Origin: Rhodospirillales bacterium | Lineage (GTDB): Bacteria > Pseudomonadota > Alphaproteobacteria > Micavibrionales > Micavibrionaceae | Assembly: GCA_020638335.1 (NCBI GenBank) | Contig: JACKIT010000006.1 | Coordinates: 18,070 to 82,069, forward strand | Reading direction: 5' to 3' | DNA: 64,000 nucleotides | Shown: piece after piece, positions 9,266 through 18,802 of the stretch | Position numbering within the stretch: position 1 is the stretch's first letter | Layout of the letters: each line of letters starts with the position of its first letter | Notes under the pieces: model-generated | What the model was told of the DNA's origin: nothing | What the model saw: only the letters and a program-made list of their open reading frames with translations | Database searches by the model: none | Program-made: the position numbers and the translations under genes

Positions 9266-9294
9266 AAAAAACCTTCCACCTTTAAAACGGAAGG
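9264..9294 (-). terminator. Rho-independent terminator on the minus strand
   Basis: On the minus strand ccttcc and ggaagg (9289-9294 and 9272-9277) form a 6-bp stem, followed by a run of eight T. It would end the transcript of the 46-residue gene at 9338-9478. It directly abuts the guaB stop. Confidence 0.55.
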
Positions 9295-9337
9295 AGCTGG
9301 GGCTTAGAGAGAATTTAAAAGCCTTAAATAAATCGGT

Positions 9338-9478
9338 TTAATCGTGCAGAATTGGGTTAGGAATGTGAATGCCTTCCGTAACCAAAACTTCACGCATTAA
9401 GCGATCCATGTCCTGACGGCCATACACCAGCGCATCACCAATTTTTAAAGGCGGTCTATGTGGTTTTGTATATTTCAT
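9338..9478 (-). CDS. 46-residue conserved-looking small protein
   Basis: This short frame encodes 46 residues. It starts MKYTKPHRPPLKIGDALVYG, continues with RQDMDRLMREVLVTEG and ends IPNPILHD. An AGGAG ribosome binding site lies 6-7 nt before the ATG, and a stem-loop with eight T lies 44 nt after the stop, so it looks like an independent transcription unit. The family is not recognised. The N-terminus is basic and proline-rich, with a possible helix in the middle. It is convergent with guaB and divergent from the rsmB-like gene. Confidence 0.6.
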   Translation of the reverse strand: MKYTKPHRPPLKIGDALVYGRQDMDRLMREVLVTEGIHIPNPILHD

Positions 9479-9664
9479 TGCTTTTCTCCTTTGTCATCTT
9501 TGTCTTGTGGCTAATGCACCCTCGACCACAAAATTGCTTGCTATAGAAATTGTTTGTTGTGTTCGGACATCTGTTCGATTTCCTTTTATCACAGGTTACA
9601 AACCCGGTGCAAAATTAGAAAAAAACTGCTGTGAATCCAATATCTTCGCGTGTATAAAGCCACC

Positions 9665-10963
9665 ATGAAACCAGCCAGCCGCATCCAGGCCACCATCGAC
9701 GTGCTTGAAAAAATCGCTGCTAATGCACGCGTTCCGATGGATTCGGTGATCGGCGATTATATGCGTGTGCGCCGTTACATCGGCTCCAAAGACCGCAGCG
9801 AAATTGCCGAACGTATCTATAACATAGCCCGATGCCATGCCCGCCTTGGCTGGTGGCTGGAGAAATTCTCTGTAGAAGATACGCCGCGCAACCGGGTTTT
9901 ACTCTGGTTGATACTCACCGAAGGCGTCGATGAAAAACGCCTTAAAGATCTCTTCGACGCATCCAAATATGCTCCTGACGAATTGTCCCCCCAAGAAATA
10001 CATTATGTAAAATTAATAAAAGAAGGTAAATATAGCGGTGGCGGGATTGATCATTACGACATGCCGGTCGAAATCAAAGTCGAGTGTCCACCACTTTATG
10101 AAGATAAGCTCAAAGCCTATTTCGGCGATTCGTTTGAAAGTGAAATGTCTGCGATGCTCCAGCCCGCAACGCTGGATCTGCGCGTCAATACATTTTTGGC
10201 GAGTAAAGAAAAGGTGATGAACTACCTCGAGGCCGACGGTGTCAAAACAAAAGAAACCGCGCTTTCTCCATGGGGACTGCGCTGCGAGAGCAAGGCCTAT
10301 CTTGCCAAAACCAAAGCCTTTGGCAAAGGGTGGATTGAAATTCAGGACGAAGGCTCACAAGCCATCGCCACTATGTGCAATGTCAAACCGGGAATGCAGG
10401 TACTCGATTATTGCGCGGGTGCTGGCGGCAAGACTCTTGCGCTGGGCGCTGCGATGCAGCGCAAGGGACGTATTGTTGCTATGGATAACGACGAACGACG
10501 TCTTAAAAAAGGGCGTGATCGTTATAAAAAAGCGCAAATCGCCGACATTATCGAGGTCCGCTGCATCGAAGATGAAAAAAACCGCAAATGGCTGAAACGG
10601 CAAAAAGGCAAATTTGATGTCGTGTTAACGGACGTGCCTTGCACCGGCACGGGCACATGGCGGCGCAACCCGGATATGCGCTGGCGCGTTTTTGGCCCAA
10701 GCCTGGAAGAACTCACTGAAATTCAAGCCGAAATCCTGAGCAAGGTCGCTCCCCTTGTTAAACAAGATGGGCGACTGGTTTATGCAACGTGCTCACTGCT
10801 TCCCGACGAAAATGAGGTGCAAATTGAAAAATTTCTAAAAAGTCATGAAGACTTTGAAATTGTCCCTGTTCCAGAAAATTTAGGCAGCCCCTTCATGCGC
10901 TTAACCCCCCACCGCCACGGCACAGACGGGTTTTTCACTGCGATCTTACACCGGCGCGTATAA
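9665..10963 (+). CDS. RsmB/NOP2-family RNA (cytosine-5-)-methyltransferase
   Basis: ATG 9665 is chosen over a GTG at 9650; neither has a clear ribosome binding site. The protein has about 432 residues. The N-terminal part resembles the NusB-like helical domain of RsmB-type enzymes. The SAM motif VLDYCAGAGGKTLAL follows. The two motif cysteines are in DVPCTGTGTWRRNP and YATCSLLPDENE, the latter giving the release Cys of m5C methylases. The likely target is C967 of 16S rRNA or a related site, though the exact specificity cannot be read from sequence. Confidence 0.88.
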   Translation: MKPASRIQATIDVLEKIAANARVPMDSVIGDYMRVRRYIGSKDRSEIAERIYNIARCHARLGWWLEKFSVEDTPRNRVLLWLILTEGVDEKRLKDLFDASKYAPDELSPQEIHYVKLIKEGKYSGGGIDHYDMPVEIKVECPPLYEDKLKAYFGDSFESEMSAMLQPATLDLRVNTFLASKEKVMNYLEADGVKTKETALSPWGLRCESKAYLAKTKAFGKGWIEIQDEGSQAIATMCNVKPGMQVLDYCAGAGGKTLALGAAMQRKGRIVAMDNDERRLKKGRDRYKKAQIADIIEVRCIEDEKNRKWLKRQKGKFDVVLTDVPCTGTGTWRRNPDMRWRVFGPSLEELTEIQAEILSKVAPLVKQDGRLVYATCSLLPDENEVQIEKFLKSHEDFEIVPVPENLGSPFMRLTPHRHGTDGFFTAILHRRV

Positions 10964-10986
10964 AAAAACGCCTCTGGAAATTGTAG

Positions 10987-11012
10987 GGGGACACTTGCCG
11001 GCAAGTGTCCCC
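10987..11012. repeat. Perfect 26-nt palindrome between convergent genes
   Basis: ggggacacttgcc (10987-10999) is followed directly by its exact reverse complement (11000-11012). There is no loop and no T-tract. It lies between the stops of the rsmB-like gene and metE. It could act as a terminator-like cruciform, a protein site or a dispersed repeat unit. Confidence 0.8.
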
Positions 11013-11027
11013 AGCAGTTTGTGGTGT

Positions 11028-13364
11028 TTACGCAGCTTTCGCGCCTTTCGATTTTTCGCGCATTTTTTTGGCTGCGGCCACCATGTTCTTCAGCGCTTCC
11101 TTAGTTTCCGGCCAAGCACGGGTTTTTAGACCGCAATCCGGGTTCACCCAGATCTGGCGTTCATCAAGATTAAGCTTGGCTTTTTCCAGCAGGTTAACCA
11201 TTTCGGAAACGCTCGGCACACGCGGGGAATGAATATCATACACGCCCGGACCAATCTCGTTTGGATATTTGTATTCGATAAACGCCTCCAGAAGTTCCAT
11301 CTGCGAACGCGAACACTCAATCGAAATTACATCCGCATCCATCGCGCCGATGCTATCAATCACATCGTTGAACTCGGAATAACACATATGCGTATGGATT
11401 TGCGTTTCATCTTCAACACAACATGATGTTAGGCGGAAATTCTCAACCGCGTTGTCGAGATATTCCTTCCAATCATCCCGGCGTAAAGGCAAGCCCTCAC
11501 GGAATGCCGCTTCGTCAATCTGAATCATCTTGATCCCGGCTTTTTCCAGATCCTCAACCTCGTCACGGATCGCCAGTGCAATCTGCCGCGCCGTATCGTT
11601 ACGAGGTTGATCATCACGGACGAACGACCATTGCAAAATCGTAATCGGCCCGGTCAGCATGCCCTTCATGATCTTATCTGTGCAACTTTGCGCATATTTC
11701 GACCATTCGACAGTCATGGCGACAGGCCGTGAAACATCGCCAAAAATAATCGGCGGCTTCACGCAGCGTGAACCGTAAGACTGCACCCAACCATATTTCG
11801 AAAAAGCAAAACCTTTAAGCTGTTCGCCAAAATATTCGACCATATCGTTACGTTCCGGCTCACCGTGTACCAGCACATCAATATCGCACTCATGTTGAAA
11901 ATCGACGACCATTTTAATCTCATCCTGCATCGCCTTTTTATATGCAGCCTCGTCAATAACACCTTTTTTGAAATCTGAACGGGCTTTACGGATTTCCGGC
12001 GTTTGCGGGAAAGAGCCAATCGTTGTTGTCGGATAAAGCGGCAAATCCAAAACTTTATGCTGTACGTCCTGACGCTTTGCAAATGGGGATTTGCGCTCTT
12101 TCATATCCTCGGTAATATTGGAAATTCGCTCTTCCACGGCTCTATCATGAACGCGCGTTGAGGTTTTACGAGACTCTTGTGCGCCGTTACTCGCCGCAAG
12201 TTCGGCTGCAACATTCTCACGTCCTTCATTGGCGCCTTTGGCGATTGTGACAATCTCATCAAGCTTTTGCGTTGCATAAGCCATCCAGCCTTTCAACTCA
12301 TCATCCATCTGTGTTTCAGAATCTAGATCTACAGGCGTATGCAGCAAGGAGCAACTCGGTGCTACGAACACACGTTCCGAGCCAATTTTAGAAACGGCTT
12401 TTTCAATCTTGCTTAAAGAATTGGCCAGATTGTTTTTCCAGATATTGCGGCCATCAACCACGCCCAAAGACAGGATCTTTTCATCACCGATCAAGCCAAG
12501 AGCCTGTTCAATATCCTTACCTGCATCATTAGCCGTTGTGTTGGCCCGGCCCGAACCGCGGCACAGATCGATGTGAATGCCATCGACCGGTAAGCCAAAG
12601 GCCAGCTCTGCATTGTCTTTCAGGGACTCAAAATAGGTTGTAACCAAAATTTTCAGCCCTTCCGGTTTTTTCAGGTTTGCATAAGCCGTTTTAATCGTGC
12701 CTTGGCCAATCGGACACAAATCAAGGCTGAACACCGGCTCGTCGATTTGCACCCACTCACAACCCCTCTCGGCCAGCTTGCTAAGAATTTCATTGTAAAC
12801 CGGGATCAAGGTCTGCACGAAGTCTTCATGCTTAAATCCATCATATTGCGGCTTACCCAGGAATGTGTAAGTCGCCGGGCCAATCAAAACTGGACGCGTT
12901 TGGATGCCCAACGCTTTGGCTTCTTCATATTCATCAAAAATCTTGGTTGAGGAAAGTTTTGGGCTCATGCCTTTTTCGAATTCCGGCACGATATAATGGT
13001 AATTCGTATCATACCATTTGGACATTTCCATGGCCGTCACATCAAGATTGTCGGTTTGTGCCCCGCGAGCCATGGCGAAATACATATCCAGATCAATATC
13101 ACCGCCGTCATGTTGATAGCGCGATGGGATAAGACCCAGCGTTGCCGTCATACTTAAAACCTGATCATAAAATGCAAAATCATTCGATGGAATGTGACTC
13201 AGCCCGGCAGTTTGTTGCAGCTTCCAGTTTTGCGCCCGCAATTTTTTTCCAACGGCCAGCAATTCATCCTTGGAGCTTTTACCCTTCCAATAAGCCTCAA
13301 CCGCCTTTTTCAACTCGCGCATCGGACCAATACGGGGAAATCCTAAATTTGTTGCCAGAACCAT
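11028..13364 (-). CDS. metE: Cobalamin-independent methionine synthase
   Basis: A 778-residue MetE, full length. It moves the methyl group of 5-methyltetrahydropteroyl-polyglutamate to homocysteine. The N-terminal barrel begins ATNLGFPRIGPMRELKKA. The C-terminal barrel holds the zinc ligands in HTHMCYSEF and NPDCGLKTR, and TTIGSFPQT marks its start. AAGGAG precedes the ATG. metF lies upstream on the same strand with a 70-nt gap, so the pair supplies the methyl donor and the methyl transfer. I saw no cobalamin or SAM riboswitch in the gap. Confidence 0.98.
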   Translation of the reverse strand: MVLATNLGFPRIGPMRELKKAVEAYWKGKSSKDELLAVGKKLRAQNWKLQQTAGLSHIPSNDFAFYDQVLSMTATLGLIPSRYQHDGGDIDLDMYFAMARGAQTDNLDVTAMEMSKWYDTNYHYIVPEFEKGMSPKLSSTKIFDEYEEAKALGIQTRPVLIGPATYTFLGKPQYDGFKHEDFVQTLIPVYNEILSKLAERGCEWVQIDEPVFSLDLCPIGQGTIKTAYANLKKPEGLKILVTTYFESLKDNAELAFGLPVDGIHIDLCRGSGRANTTANDAGKDIEQALGLIGDEKILSLGVVDGRNIWKNNLANSLSKIEKAVSKIGSERVFVAPSCSLLHTPVDLDSETQMDDELKGWMAYATQKLDEIVTIAKGANEGRENVAAELAASNGAQESRKTSTRVHDRAVEERISNITEDMKERKSPFAKRQDVQHKVLDLPLYPTTTIGSFPQTPEIRKARSDFKKGVIDEAAYKKAMQDEIKMVVDFQHECDIDVLVHGEPERNDMVEYFGEQLKGFAFSKYGWVQSYGSRCVKPPIIFGDVSRPVAMTVEWSKYAQSCTDKIMKGMLTGPITILQWSFVRDDQPRNDTARQIALAIRDEVEDLEKAGIKMIQIDEAAFREGLPLRRDDWKEYLDNAVENFRLTSCCVEDETQIHTHMCYSEFNDVIDSIGAMDADVISIECSRSQMELLEAFIEYKYPNEIGPGVYDIHSPRVPSVSEMVNLLEKAKLNLDERQIWVNPDCGLKTRAWPETKEALKNMVAAAKKMREKSKGAKAA

Positions 13365-13434
13365 TTTTAAACTCCTTCTAAATTCAAATTCCGAGAGAGA
13401 CTACCCGCGCCGCGACAGCTTTGCAATCTTTGTT

Positions 13435-14283
13435 TTACGCTGATTTTCCCAACGCTTCGCAGGTCTCCGCCGTAATCGCTGATTTATTCAGCGTGTAAAA
13501 ATGTAAATGTTCGACACCATTCCGGGCCAGATCTTCTGCCTGCAAGATTAACAGATCGGTTGCAATTTTTTGTGCCTCTTCCGGCTTGTTTTCCAATCCG
13601 GCGAATTTTTCATTCAGCCAGCCAGGGACACTTGCCTGACATCTTTTCGCAAAACTGCACATGTTTTTATAATCATGGATCGGTAACAACCCTGGTACCA
13701 TCGGCGTCTGAATCCCGGCCTTTGTGCACGCATCGCGGAAAGTATAATACACATCATTATCAAAGAAAAACTGCGTGATGGCCCGATCCGCGCCTGCCTC
13801 GCACTTTAACTTCAGCGCTGCAATGTCGGCGCTCAAGTCCGGCGCATCCGGATGTTTCTCCGGATAACACCCGACTGAAATCTCAAAATCATGCCAGCGC
13901 TTAAGGCCTTCGACAAAATCTGAAGTGTATTGGAAATACTCCGCATCCGTATCCAGCGGCCATTGTAAATCATCCGGCATATCCCCGCGCAACGCCACGA
14001 TATGACGAATACCCGCTGCCCACAGCGCGCTCGTAAATTCATGCAGTTGATCCTTGGGCGTATTGATAAAAGTCAGGTGCGAACCGATGGGAAGGCCCGT
14101 ATCCTCCTTCATCTTCGCAATCGTATCCACCGTCCCGTCCCGTGTTGACCCGCCTGCACCATAGGTTACGGTCATGAATTTCGGCCCCAGCGCGGCCAGA
14201 TCAGCGACCGCATCCCATAGTGCATCGGCAGCTTTGTCAGTTTTAGGTGGAAAGAATTCGAAAGAGATGGTTGGCGTGCTCAT
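13435..14283 (-). CDS. metF: 5,10-Methylenetetrahydrofolate reductase
   Basis: A 282-residue FAD enzyme reducing methylene-THF to methyl-THF, the methyl donor for MetE next door. It opens with ISFEFFPPKTDKA carrying the conserved Glu, then FMTVTYGAGGSTRD. ITQFFFDNDVYY and VPGLLPI are also family hallmarks. The start lies only 73 nt from the divergent guaA start, so regulatory sequence for both genes must fit in 14284-14356. Confidence 0.97.
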   Translation of the reverse strand: MSTPTISFEFFPPKTDKAADALWDAVADLAALGPKFMTVTYGAGGSTRDGTVDTIAKMKEDTGLPIGSHLTFINTPKDQLHEFTSALWAAGIRHIVALRGDMPDDLQWPLDTDAEYFQYTSDFVEGLKRWHDFEISVGCYPEKHPDAPDLSADIAALKLKCEAGADRAITQFFFDNDVYYTFRDACTKAGIQTPMVPGLLPIHDYKNMCSFAKRCQASVPGWLNEKFAGLENKPEEAQKIATDLLILQAEDLARNGVEHLHFYTLNKSAITAETCEALGKSA

Positions 14284-14297
14284 AAGCTCTACAGACC

Positions 14298-14326
14298 TTT
14301 ACGTTCGAGTAAAATTAGCTTAATAC
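14298..14326 (+). promoter_or_regulatory. Candidate sigma-70 promoter of guaA
   Basis: TTTACG, a 17-nt spacer and TAATAC lie about 30 nt upstream of the guaA ATG inside the short divergent gap with metF. The -10 box is a good match and the -35 box a moderate one. Confidence 0.4.
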
Positions 14327-14356
14327 AATTTCATAAATTTTACCGAGAGGAAAGAC

Positions 14357-15949
14357 ATGTCTGCGGAAAACGTTATAGCCCCGGAAGTAAACAAAACCCA
14401 TGATCACATCCTGATCCTTGATTTCGGTTCGCAGGTCACGCAGTTAATCGCCAGGCGTGTCCGCGAATCCGGCGTCTATTGCGAAATATGGCCTTTTAAT
14501 CATGCCGATGATGATCGCATTAAATCGTTCAACCCTAAAGGTATCATCCTGTCCGGCGGCCCGTGCAGCGTTCTTGACGAAGAGGCCCCCGCGGCGCCAG
14601 AGATTGTCTTTACCCTTGGTGTTCCCGTGTTTGGGATTTGCTATGGCCAGCAAACCATGGTCAAACAGCTCGGCGGCCGCGTCGCCCCAGGTGAAGGTTC
14701 TGGAGAGTTTGGCCGCGCCCATGTTGAGGTTACCAATCATTCCGATCTTACCCAAGGCGTTTGGGATACTGGCGCGCGTGAACAGGTCTGGATGTCCCAC
14801 GGCGATCACGTGGCTGAGCTTCCCGAAGACTTCCACATTGTGGCAAAATCCGAAGGTGCACCTTTCGCCGTTATCGCCAATAAAGACAAAAAATTCTACG
14901 GTGTCCAATTTCACCCCGAAGTCGTGCATACGCCTCATGGCCGCGATTTGTTCAAAAATTTTACCCACAAAGTTTGCGGCTGCGCAGGCGACTGGACCAT
15001 GCAAAATTTCCGCGAGGAATCGATCGCTAAAATCCGCGAACAGGTCGGCGATAAAAAAGTTATCTGCGGCCTTTCCGGTGGTGTCGATTCCTCCGTTACC
15101 GCCATTTTGCTGCACGAAGCCATCGGCGACCGGCTCACCTGCATCTATGTCGATACCGGCTTGATGCGTGCGGGTGAGAGCGAACAGGTCGTCGCGCTGT
15201 TCCGCGAGCATTACAATATCCCTCTCATCCACGAGGAAGCTGAAGATCTCTTTCTCGGCAAACTTGATGGCGTAAGCGATCCTGAAACCAAACGCAAAAT
15301 CATTGGCGGTCTGTTTATCGACGTGTTTGATAAATGTGCAAAAGAGGTTGGCGATGCGGCGTTTTTGGCGCAGGGAACCCTCTATCCTGATGTCATTGAA
15401 AGCGTCAGCTTCACCGGCGGCCCATCCGTAACTATTAAATCCCACCACAATGTCGGCGGCCTGCCAGAGCGCATGAACCTCAAACTGGTCGAACCGATGC
15501 GCGAACTCTTCAAGGACGAGGTCCGCGAACTGGGCCGCGCGCTGGGCATGCCGGAAGATTTCATCCGCCGCCACCCGTTTCCCGGCCCCGGTCTGGCCAT
15601 CCGCATGCCCGGAGAAATCACCCGTGACAAACTCGAAATCCTGCGCAAGGCCGACACCGTCTACCTCGACGAAATCAAAAAGGCCGGGCTGTATGATAAA
15701 ATCTGGCAGGCTTTTGCGGTGTTGCTGCCTGTGCGCAGCGTCGGTGTTATGGGTGATGGTCGTACATATGATTATGTCTGCGCCCTACGCGCGGTGACCT
15801 CTACCGATGGCATGACCGCCGATTACTACCCGTTCGAGCATGAATTTTTATCCCGCGTGTCTACGCGCATCATCAATGAAGTTGCCGGCATCAACCGTGT
15901 CACCTACGACATCACCTCAAAGCCTCCAGGAACCATTGAGTGGGAGTAA
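14357..15949 (+). CDS. guaA: GMP synthase (glutamine-hydrolysing)
   Basis: A 530-residue two-domain enzyme converting XMP to GMP. The class I glutamine amidotransferase domain has the nucleophile Cys in GICYGQQTM and its His-Glu in FHPEVVHTP. The ATP-pyrophosphatase P-loop is [12 protein letters not shown] near residues 237-248, and the C-terminal dimerisation domain ends [20 protein letters not shown] ribosome binding site precedes the ATG. Its partner guaB lies about 5 kb upstream. Confidence 0.98.
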   Translation: MSAENVIAPEVNKTHDHILILDFGSQVTQLIARRVRESGVYCEIWPFNHADDDRIKSFNPKGIILSGGPCSVLDEEAPAAPEIVFTLGVPVFGICYGQQTMVKQLGGRVAPGEGSGEFGRAHVEVTNHSDLTQGVWDTGAREQVWMSHGDHVAELPEDFHIVAKSEGAPFAVIANKDKKFYGVQFHPEVVHTPHGRDLFKNFTHKVCGCAGDWTMQNFREESIAKIREQVGDKKVICGLSGGVDSSVTAILLHEAIGDRLTCIYVDTGLMRAGESEQVVALFREHYNIPLIHEEAEDLFLGKLDGVSDPETKRKIIGGLFIDVFDKCAKEVGDAAFLAQGTLYPDVIESVSFTGGPSVTIKSHHNVGGLPERMNLKLVEPMRELFKDEVRELGRALGMPEDFIRRHPFPGPGLAIRMPGEITRDKLEILRKADTVYLDEIKKAGLYDKIWQAFAVLLPVRSVGVMGDGRTYDYVCALRAVTSTDGMTADYYPFEHEFLSRVSTRIINEVAGINRVTYDITSKPPGTIEWE

Positions 15950-16008
15950 CGGCAAATCTGATTGGGGCTGTCCTAGATAATTAGCCCATATGTTCATTAA
16001 CCATCGTA

Positions 16009-17361
16009 TTAAATAACTTTCATGGTAACGGTAGCGATCAGGCCATTCGGATCATTATCTTCCAATGTAATTTCTGCATTATGAACGTCGCAGATCCATT
16101 TCACCATCGCCATGCCGAGACCGCTGCCTTGCGGGCCATTTTTTTCTGCGCGGTAAAAGCGTTCAAAGACTTTTTCTTTTTCATTGCTTTTAATGCCAGG
16201 GCCAGTATCGACAACATGTAAGATTGCCTCATCGCCTTTCCGCTCAACGCTCACAACAATTTGTCCTTTTTCCGAAGTAAATTTAATGGCGTTCTCTATC
16301 AGATTACGAATCATGATATAGAGCGCATGGGCATTACCATGCACTCTTATTTCTGAAGAGATTTTTGCTTCTACATCCTGTTTTTTGTGGACAGCCAATG
16401 GTGATATTTCTTTTAAAACTTCCTGTACGAGGACGGATATATCAACAGTTTTAAGCTCAATGTGATCAGCCTGTAGTCTGGCAAAAGATAAAAGCTGATC
16501 CACCATACGCGAAGCACGATCAATAGAATCATGCAGATTGTCCAAGCCATCCTTACAATCCGGCATAACAGCGGCTTTTTTCAACAACACCTGCGTCTGT
16601 GTTTTCATGGCTGCAAGTGGTGTGCGCAATTCATGCGCAGCATTGTCTGTAAACTGTCGCTCACGCTCAAAGCTGCTGTTTATACGCTTAAGCAAGCGGT
16701 TTAAAGCACGAATGAGAGGCTGAATTTCCTGTGGGATACTGTTTGTTTCTATAGCGGTAAAATCGTTAGAGTCTCGCTGATCAACGCTTTGAGAAAGGGT
16801 AATAACAGGCTTCAGGCATCTGGTTACGCCATACCATACAATCACCAAAAGCAGAGGAATAAAGAGCGATAGCGGTACAAAGAGCCCTAACAAAATTTTA
16901 AAAATCAACTCCCTGCGGACCTCGCTTTTTTCTGCGACTTCCACTGTTACGTTTGTTTTTGAATCTATAAAGACAAAAAAGCGCCATTCTTCTCCTGCAA
17001 TTATATGGTCGGAAAAACCTGGTGGCGCACGAAATGCGCCAAAACTTTTAGCCTGATGAGACTCTGTGACCAGGTGCTCCTCTTTCCAGATACGGAAAGT
17101 TACCTTATTTTCATATTTGTGCGCCAATTCCGGGCGTTCTACACCAAGCTCTATTTCATAAAAAGCGTGCTCACCAACTTTATGTTCTATCAGTTGCAAT
17201 AAAACTTTGGCTGAATGTGCAAGCTGGGCATCAGAAACCTCTTCAATCTCGTCATAAGCGCCCAAAAGTGATAACCCGCCAATGATGAGTGCGAGAAAAA
17301 GGAGAGGCGCGCTGATAAGAAAAATAAGCCGTCTTCGTATGGAATAGCTTCGTATTGTCAT
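16009..17361 (-). CDS. QseC/PmrB-type sensor histidine kinase
   Basis: A 450-residue membrane kinase. Membrane helices lie at about 11-34 and 155-178, enclosing a periplasmic sensor of about 120 residues whose start (EEVSDAQLAHSAKVLLQLI) resembles QseC and PmrB. The phosphoacceptor is His243 in AAHELRTPLAAMKTQ, and the ATPase domain shows the N box near NLIENAIKF and DTGPGI. Its ATG overlaps the regulator stop by 4 nt. It closes the seven-gene operon starting at 22171. The signal sensed is unknown. Confidence 0.93.
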   Translation of the reverse strand: MTIRSYSIRRRLIFLISAPLLFLALIIGGLSLLGAYDEIEEVSDAQLAHSAKVLLQLIEHKVGEHAFYEIELGVERPELAHKYENKVTFRIWKEEHLVTESHQAKSFGAFRAPPGFSDHIIAGEEWRFFVFIDSKTNVTVEVAEKSEVRRELIFKILLGLFVPLSLFIPLLLVIVWYGVTRCLKPVITLSQSVDQRDSNDFTAIETNSIPQEIQPLIRALNRLLKRINSSFERERQFTDNAAHELRTPLAAMKTQTQVLLKKAAVMPDCKDGLDNLHDSIDRASRMVDQLLSFARLQADHIELKTVDISVLVQEVLKEISPLAVHKKQDVEAKISSEIRVHGNAHALYIMIRNLIENAIKFTSEKGQIVVSVERKGDEAILHVVDTGPGIKSNEKEKVFERFYRAEKNGPQGSGLGMAMVKWICDVHNAEITLEDNDPNGLIATVTMKVI

Positions 17362-18014
17362 GACGCGATTATATAGCCCACGCCTCGGATTGTCTTGATG
17401 AAATCCTTGCCAAGCTTGCGGCGCAGGGCAGAGATATGCACCTCAATTGTGTTGCTTTCAATATCACCGCTGCCCCAGTCATAAATGTGCTCTTCGATTT
17501 GTGTTTTGCTCAAAACTTTTCCGGGATTATTCATCAAGCTTTCCAGCACGGCCAGCTCGCGGCCTGATAATTGAACGGTCTTGCCGTTTTTTTTAACTTG
17601 TTTTGCCGCCGGATTATAAACAATATCCCCGCAGGAGATTTCGGAGCTTGCTCGCCCTTGAGAACGCCGAATAAGCGCACCGGCTCTTGCAATCAATTCA
17701 TCCAGATCGAATGGTTTGATGAGATAGTCATCCGCTCCGGCATTCAAACCTTCAATCCGGTGGGATACGGCATCACGCGCGGTGAGGAAAAGTACGGCGT
17801 GCTCATCATTGTTTGCACGTAAATCATTTAACAGTTCTAATCCTGATTTACCGGGTAAATTAATATCAAGAACAACCAGATCATAGGGCGTAGTTTTAAG
17901 AGCTGCGGCCGCGTCTTCTGCGGATTCACACCAATCCACGGCGTAGGCTGTTCTCAGCCCTTCCGCCGTGGCCTTGCCAAGCATTGTGTCATCTTCAACC
18001 AACAAAACCCGCAA
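17358..18014 (-). CDS. QseB/PmrA-type response regulator (OmpR family)
   Basis: A 218-residue regulator with a receiver domain (phosphoacceptor Asp50 in LVVLDINLPGKSGLELL, Lys near 100) and a C-terminal winged helix ending KDFIKTIRGVGYIIAS. The start is a TTG with AAGGG upstream. It lies 11 nt after the TPR gene and overlaps the kinase by 4 nt. OmpR-family regulators bind tandem direct repeats with an 11-bp period, and such a repeat is present at the operon's promoter (22219-22240), so autoregulation is likely. Confidence 0.93.
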   Translation of the reverse strand: MRVLLVEDDTMLGKATAEGLRTAYAVDWCESAEDAAAALKTTPYDLVVLDINLPGKSGLELLNDLRANNDEHAVLFLTARDAVSHRIEGLNAGADDYLIKPFDLDELIARAGALIRRSQGRASSEISCGDIVYNPAAKQVKKNGKTVQLSGRELAVLESLMNNPGKVLSKTQIEEHIYDWGSGDIESNTIEVHISALRRKLGKDFIKTIRGVGYIIAS

Positions 18015-18025
18015 AATATCGACCC

Positions 18026-18802
18026 TTAATTATATTGAGGCTTGCTCTCATCATTCAGCTTTTGTCCGACTTGTGCAAGAGCGGCCTTAATTTCCTGTTT
18101 ACGACCAGCATCAGCCAGGGGACGGTTAGGGCGTTCCGGCGCTTGTAACGCTTTGTTGAGATAAGATTGCGCTTCCTTATAGCGGCCATCTTGCAGCAAG
18201 AAATCGCCATAAAAGAAATTAGGATCTATCCCATTCGGATTAAGCCGTAGCGCCTGTTTCAGGTTTTTTTCAGCCTCTTCATCATCACCAAAGGCAATGG
18301 GCCAGCCGGGAACCTGATAATATAAGGAGCCTAAAGACGTATAGGCTGAACCATCCAGAGCGTCTGGGTTTTGTTTCAGGGAAGTCTCAAAAAGTTCTTT
18401 GGCTTTCTTGACCTTACCAAGTGCGCTCATACCCTTAACGATTCCAGCGTCCGTGGACAGGATTATCCCTTCCCAGATTTTGGGTTCGGCATTGGTCGGG
18501 TATTTTGCGGTTACTGTCGCCGCCTGCTCCTCAAGTTTGTGTATAGCATCAAGCTGTCTGTCTTTATCGCTGATCTGATATTTAATCCGCGCCCACTCTT
18601 CTTGTAACTCGGAGATGTCTTGATCCATTGGGCTCATTGCATCCGGCATCACTGTTTCCATAGGCTGAACCTGTTGTGTCTGCTGGATTTGTTGAACCGG
18701 CGGTTGGACTGCCTGTTCCTCACGGCTTGGCCATGGATCTCCGGCCTGCGCAGGCAGGCTGATGCTAAGAAGCAAGGCGCTTGTCAGAAGTGTTTTCTTC
18801 AT
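18026..18802 (-). CDS. Periplasmic TPR-repeat protein
   Basis: A 258-residue protein with a clear signal peptide (MKKTLLTSALLLSISLPAQA, cut near AGDPW). A Gln/Pro-rich linker (about 28-58) is followed by a coiled segment and TPR-like repeats from about residue 75 to 225, for example DPNFFYGDFLLQDGRYKEAQ. GGAGAG precedes the ATG. The start lies 38 nt inside the end of the SDR gene, a real overlap because both frames look intact. It may be a scaffold or sensor partner in the operon; no enzymatic motif is visible. Confidence 0.8.
   Translation of the reverse strand: MKKTLLTSALLLSISLPAQAGDPWPSREEQAVQPPVQQIQQTQQVQPMETVMPDAMSPMDQDISELQEEWARIKYQISDKDRQLDAIHKLEEQAATVTAKYPTNAEPKIWEGIILSTDAGIVKGMSALGKVKKAKELFETSLKQNPDALDGSAYTSLGSLYYQVPGWPIAFGDDEEAEKNLKQALRLNPNGIDPNFFYGDFLLQDGRYKEAQSYLNKALQAPERPNRPLADAGRKQEIKAALAQVGQKLNDESKPQYN

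Noticed and set aside
13365..14356. SAM or cobalamin riboswitch upstream of metE or metF
   Set aside because: The gaps (70 and 73 nt) show no B12 box or recognisable SAM-riboswitch core, and they are short.
14444..15574. Minus-strand open frame of 376 residues inside guaA
   Set aside because: It is a shadow of guaA, whose whole length is conserved. No start signal is evident.
15955..16005. Terminator between guaA and the kinase gene
   Set aside because: gggct and agccc could pair, but the stem is only 5 bp with a long loop and no T-run.
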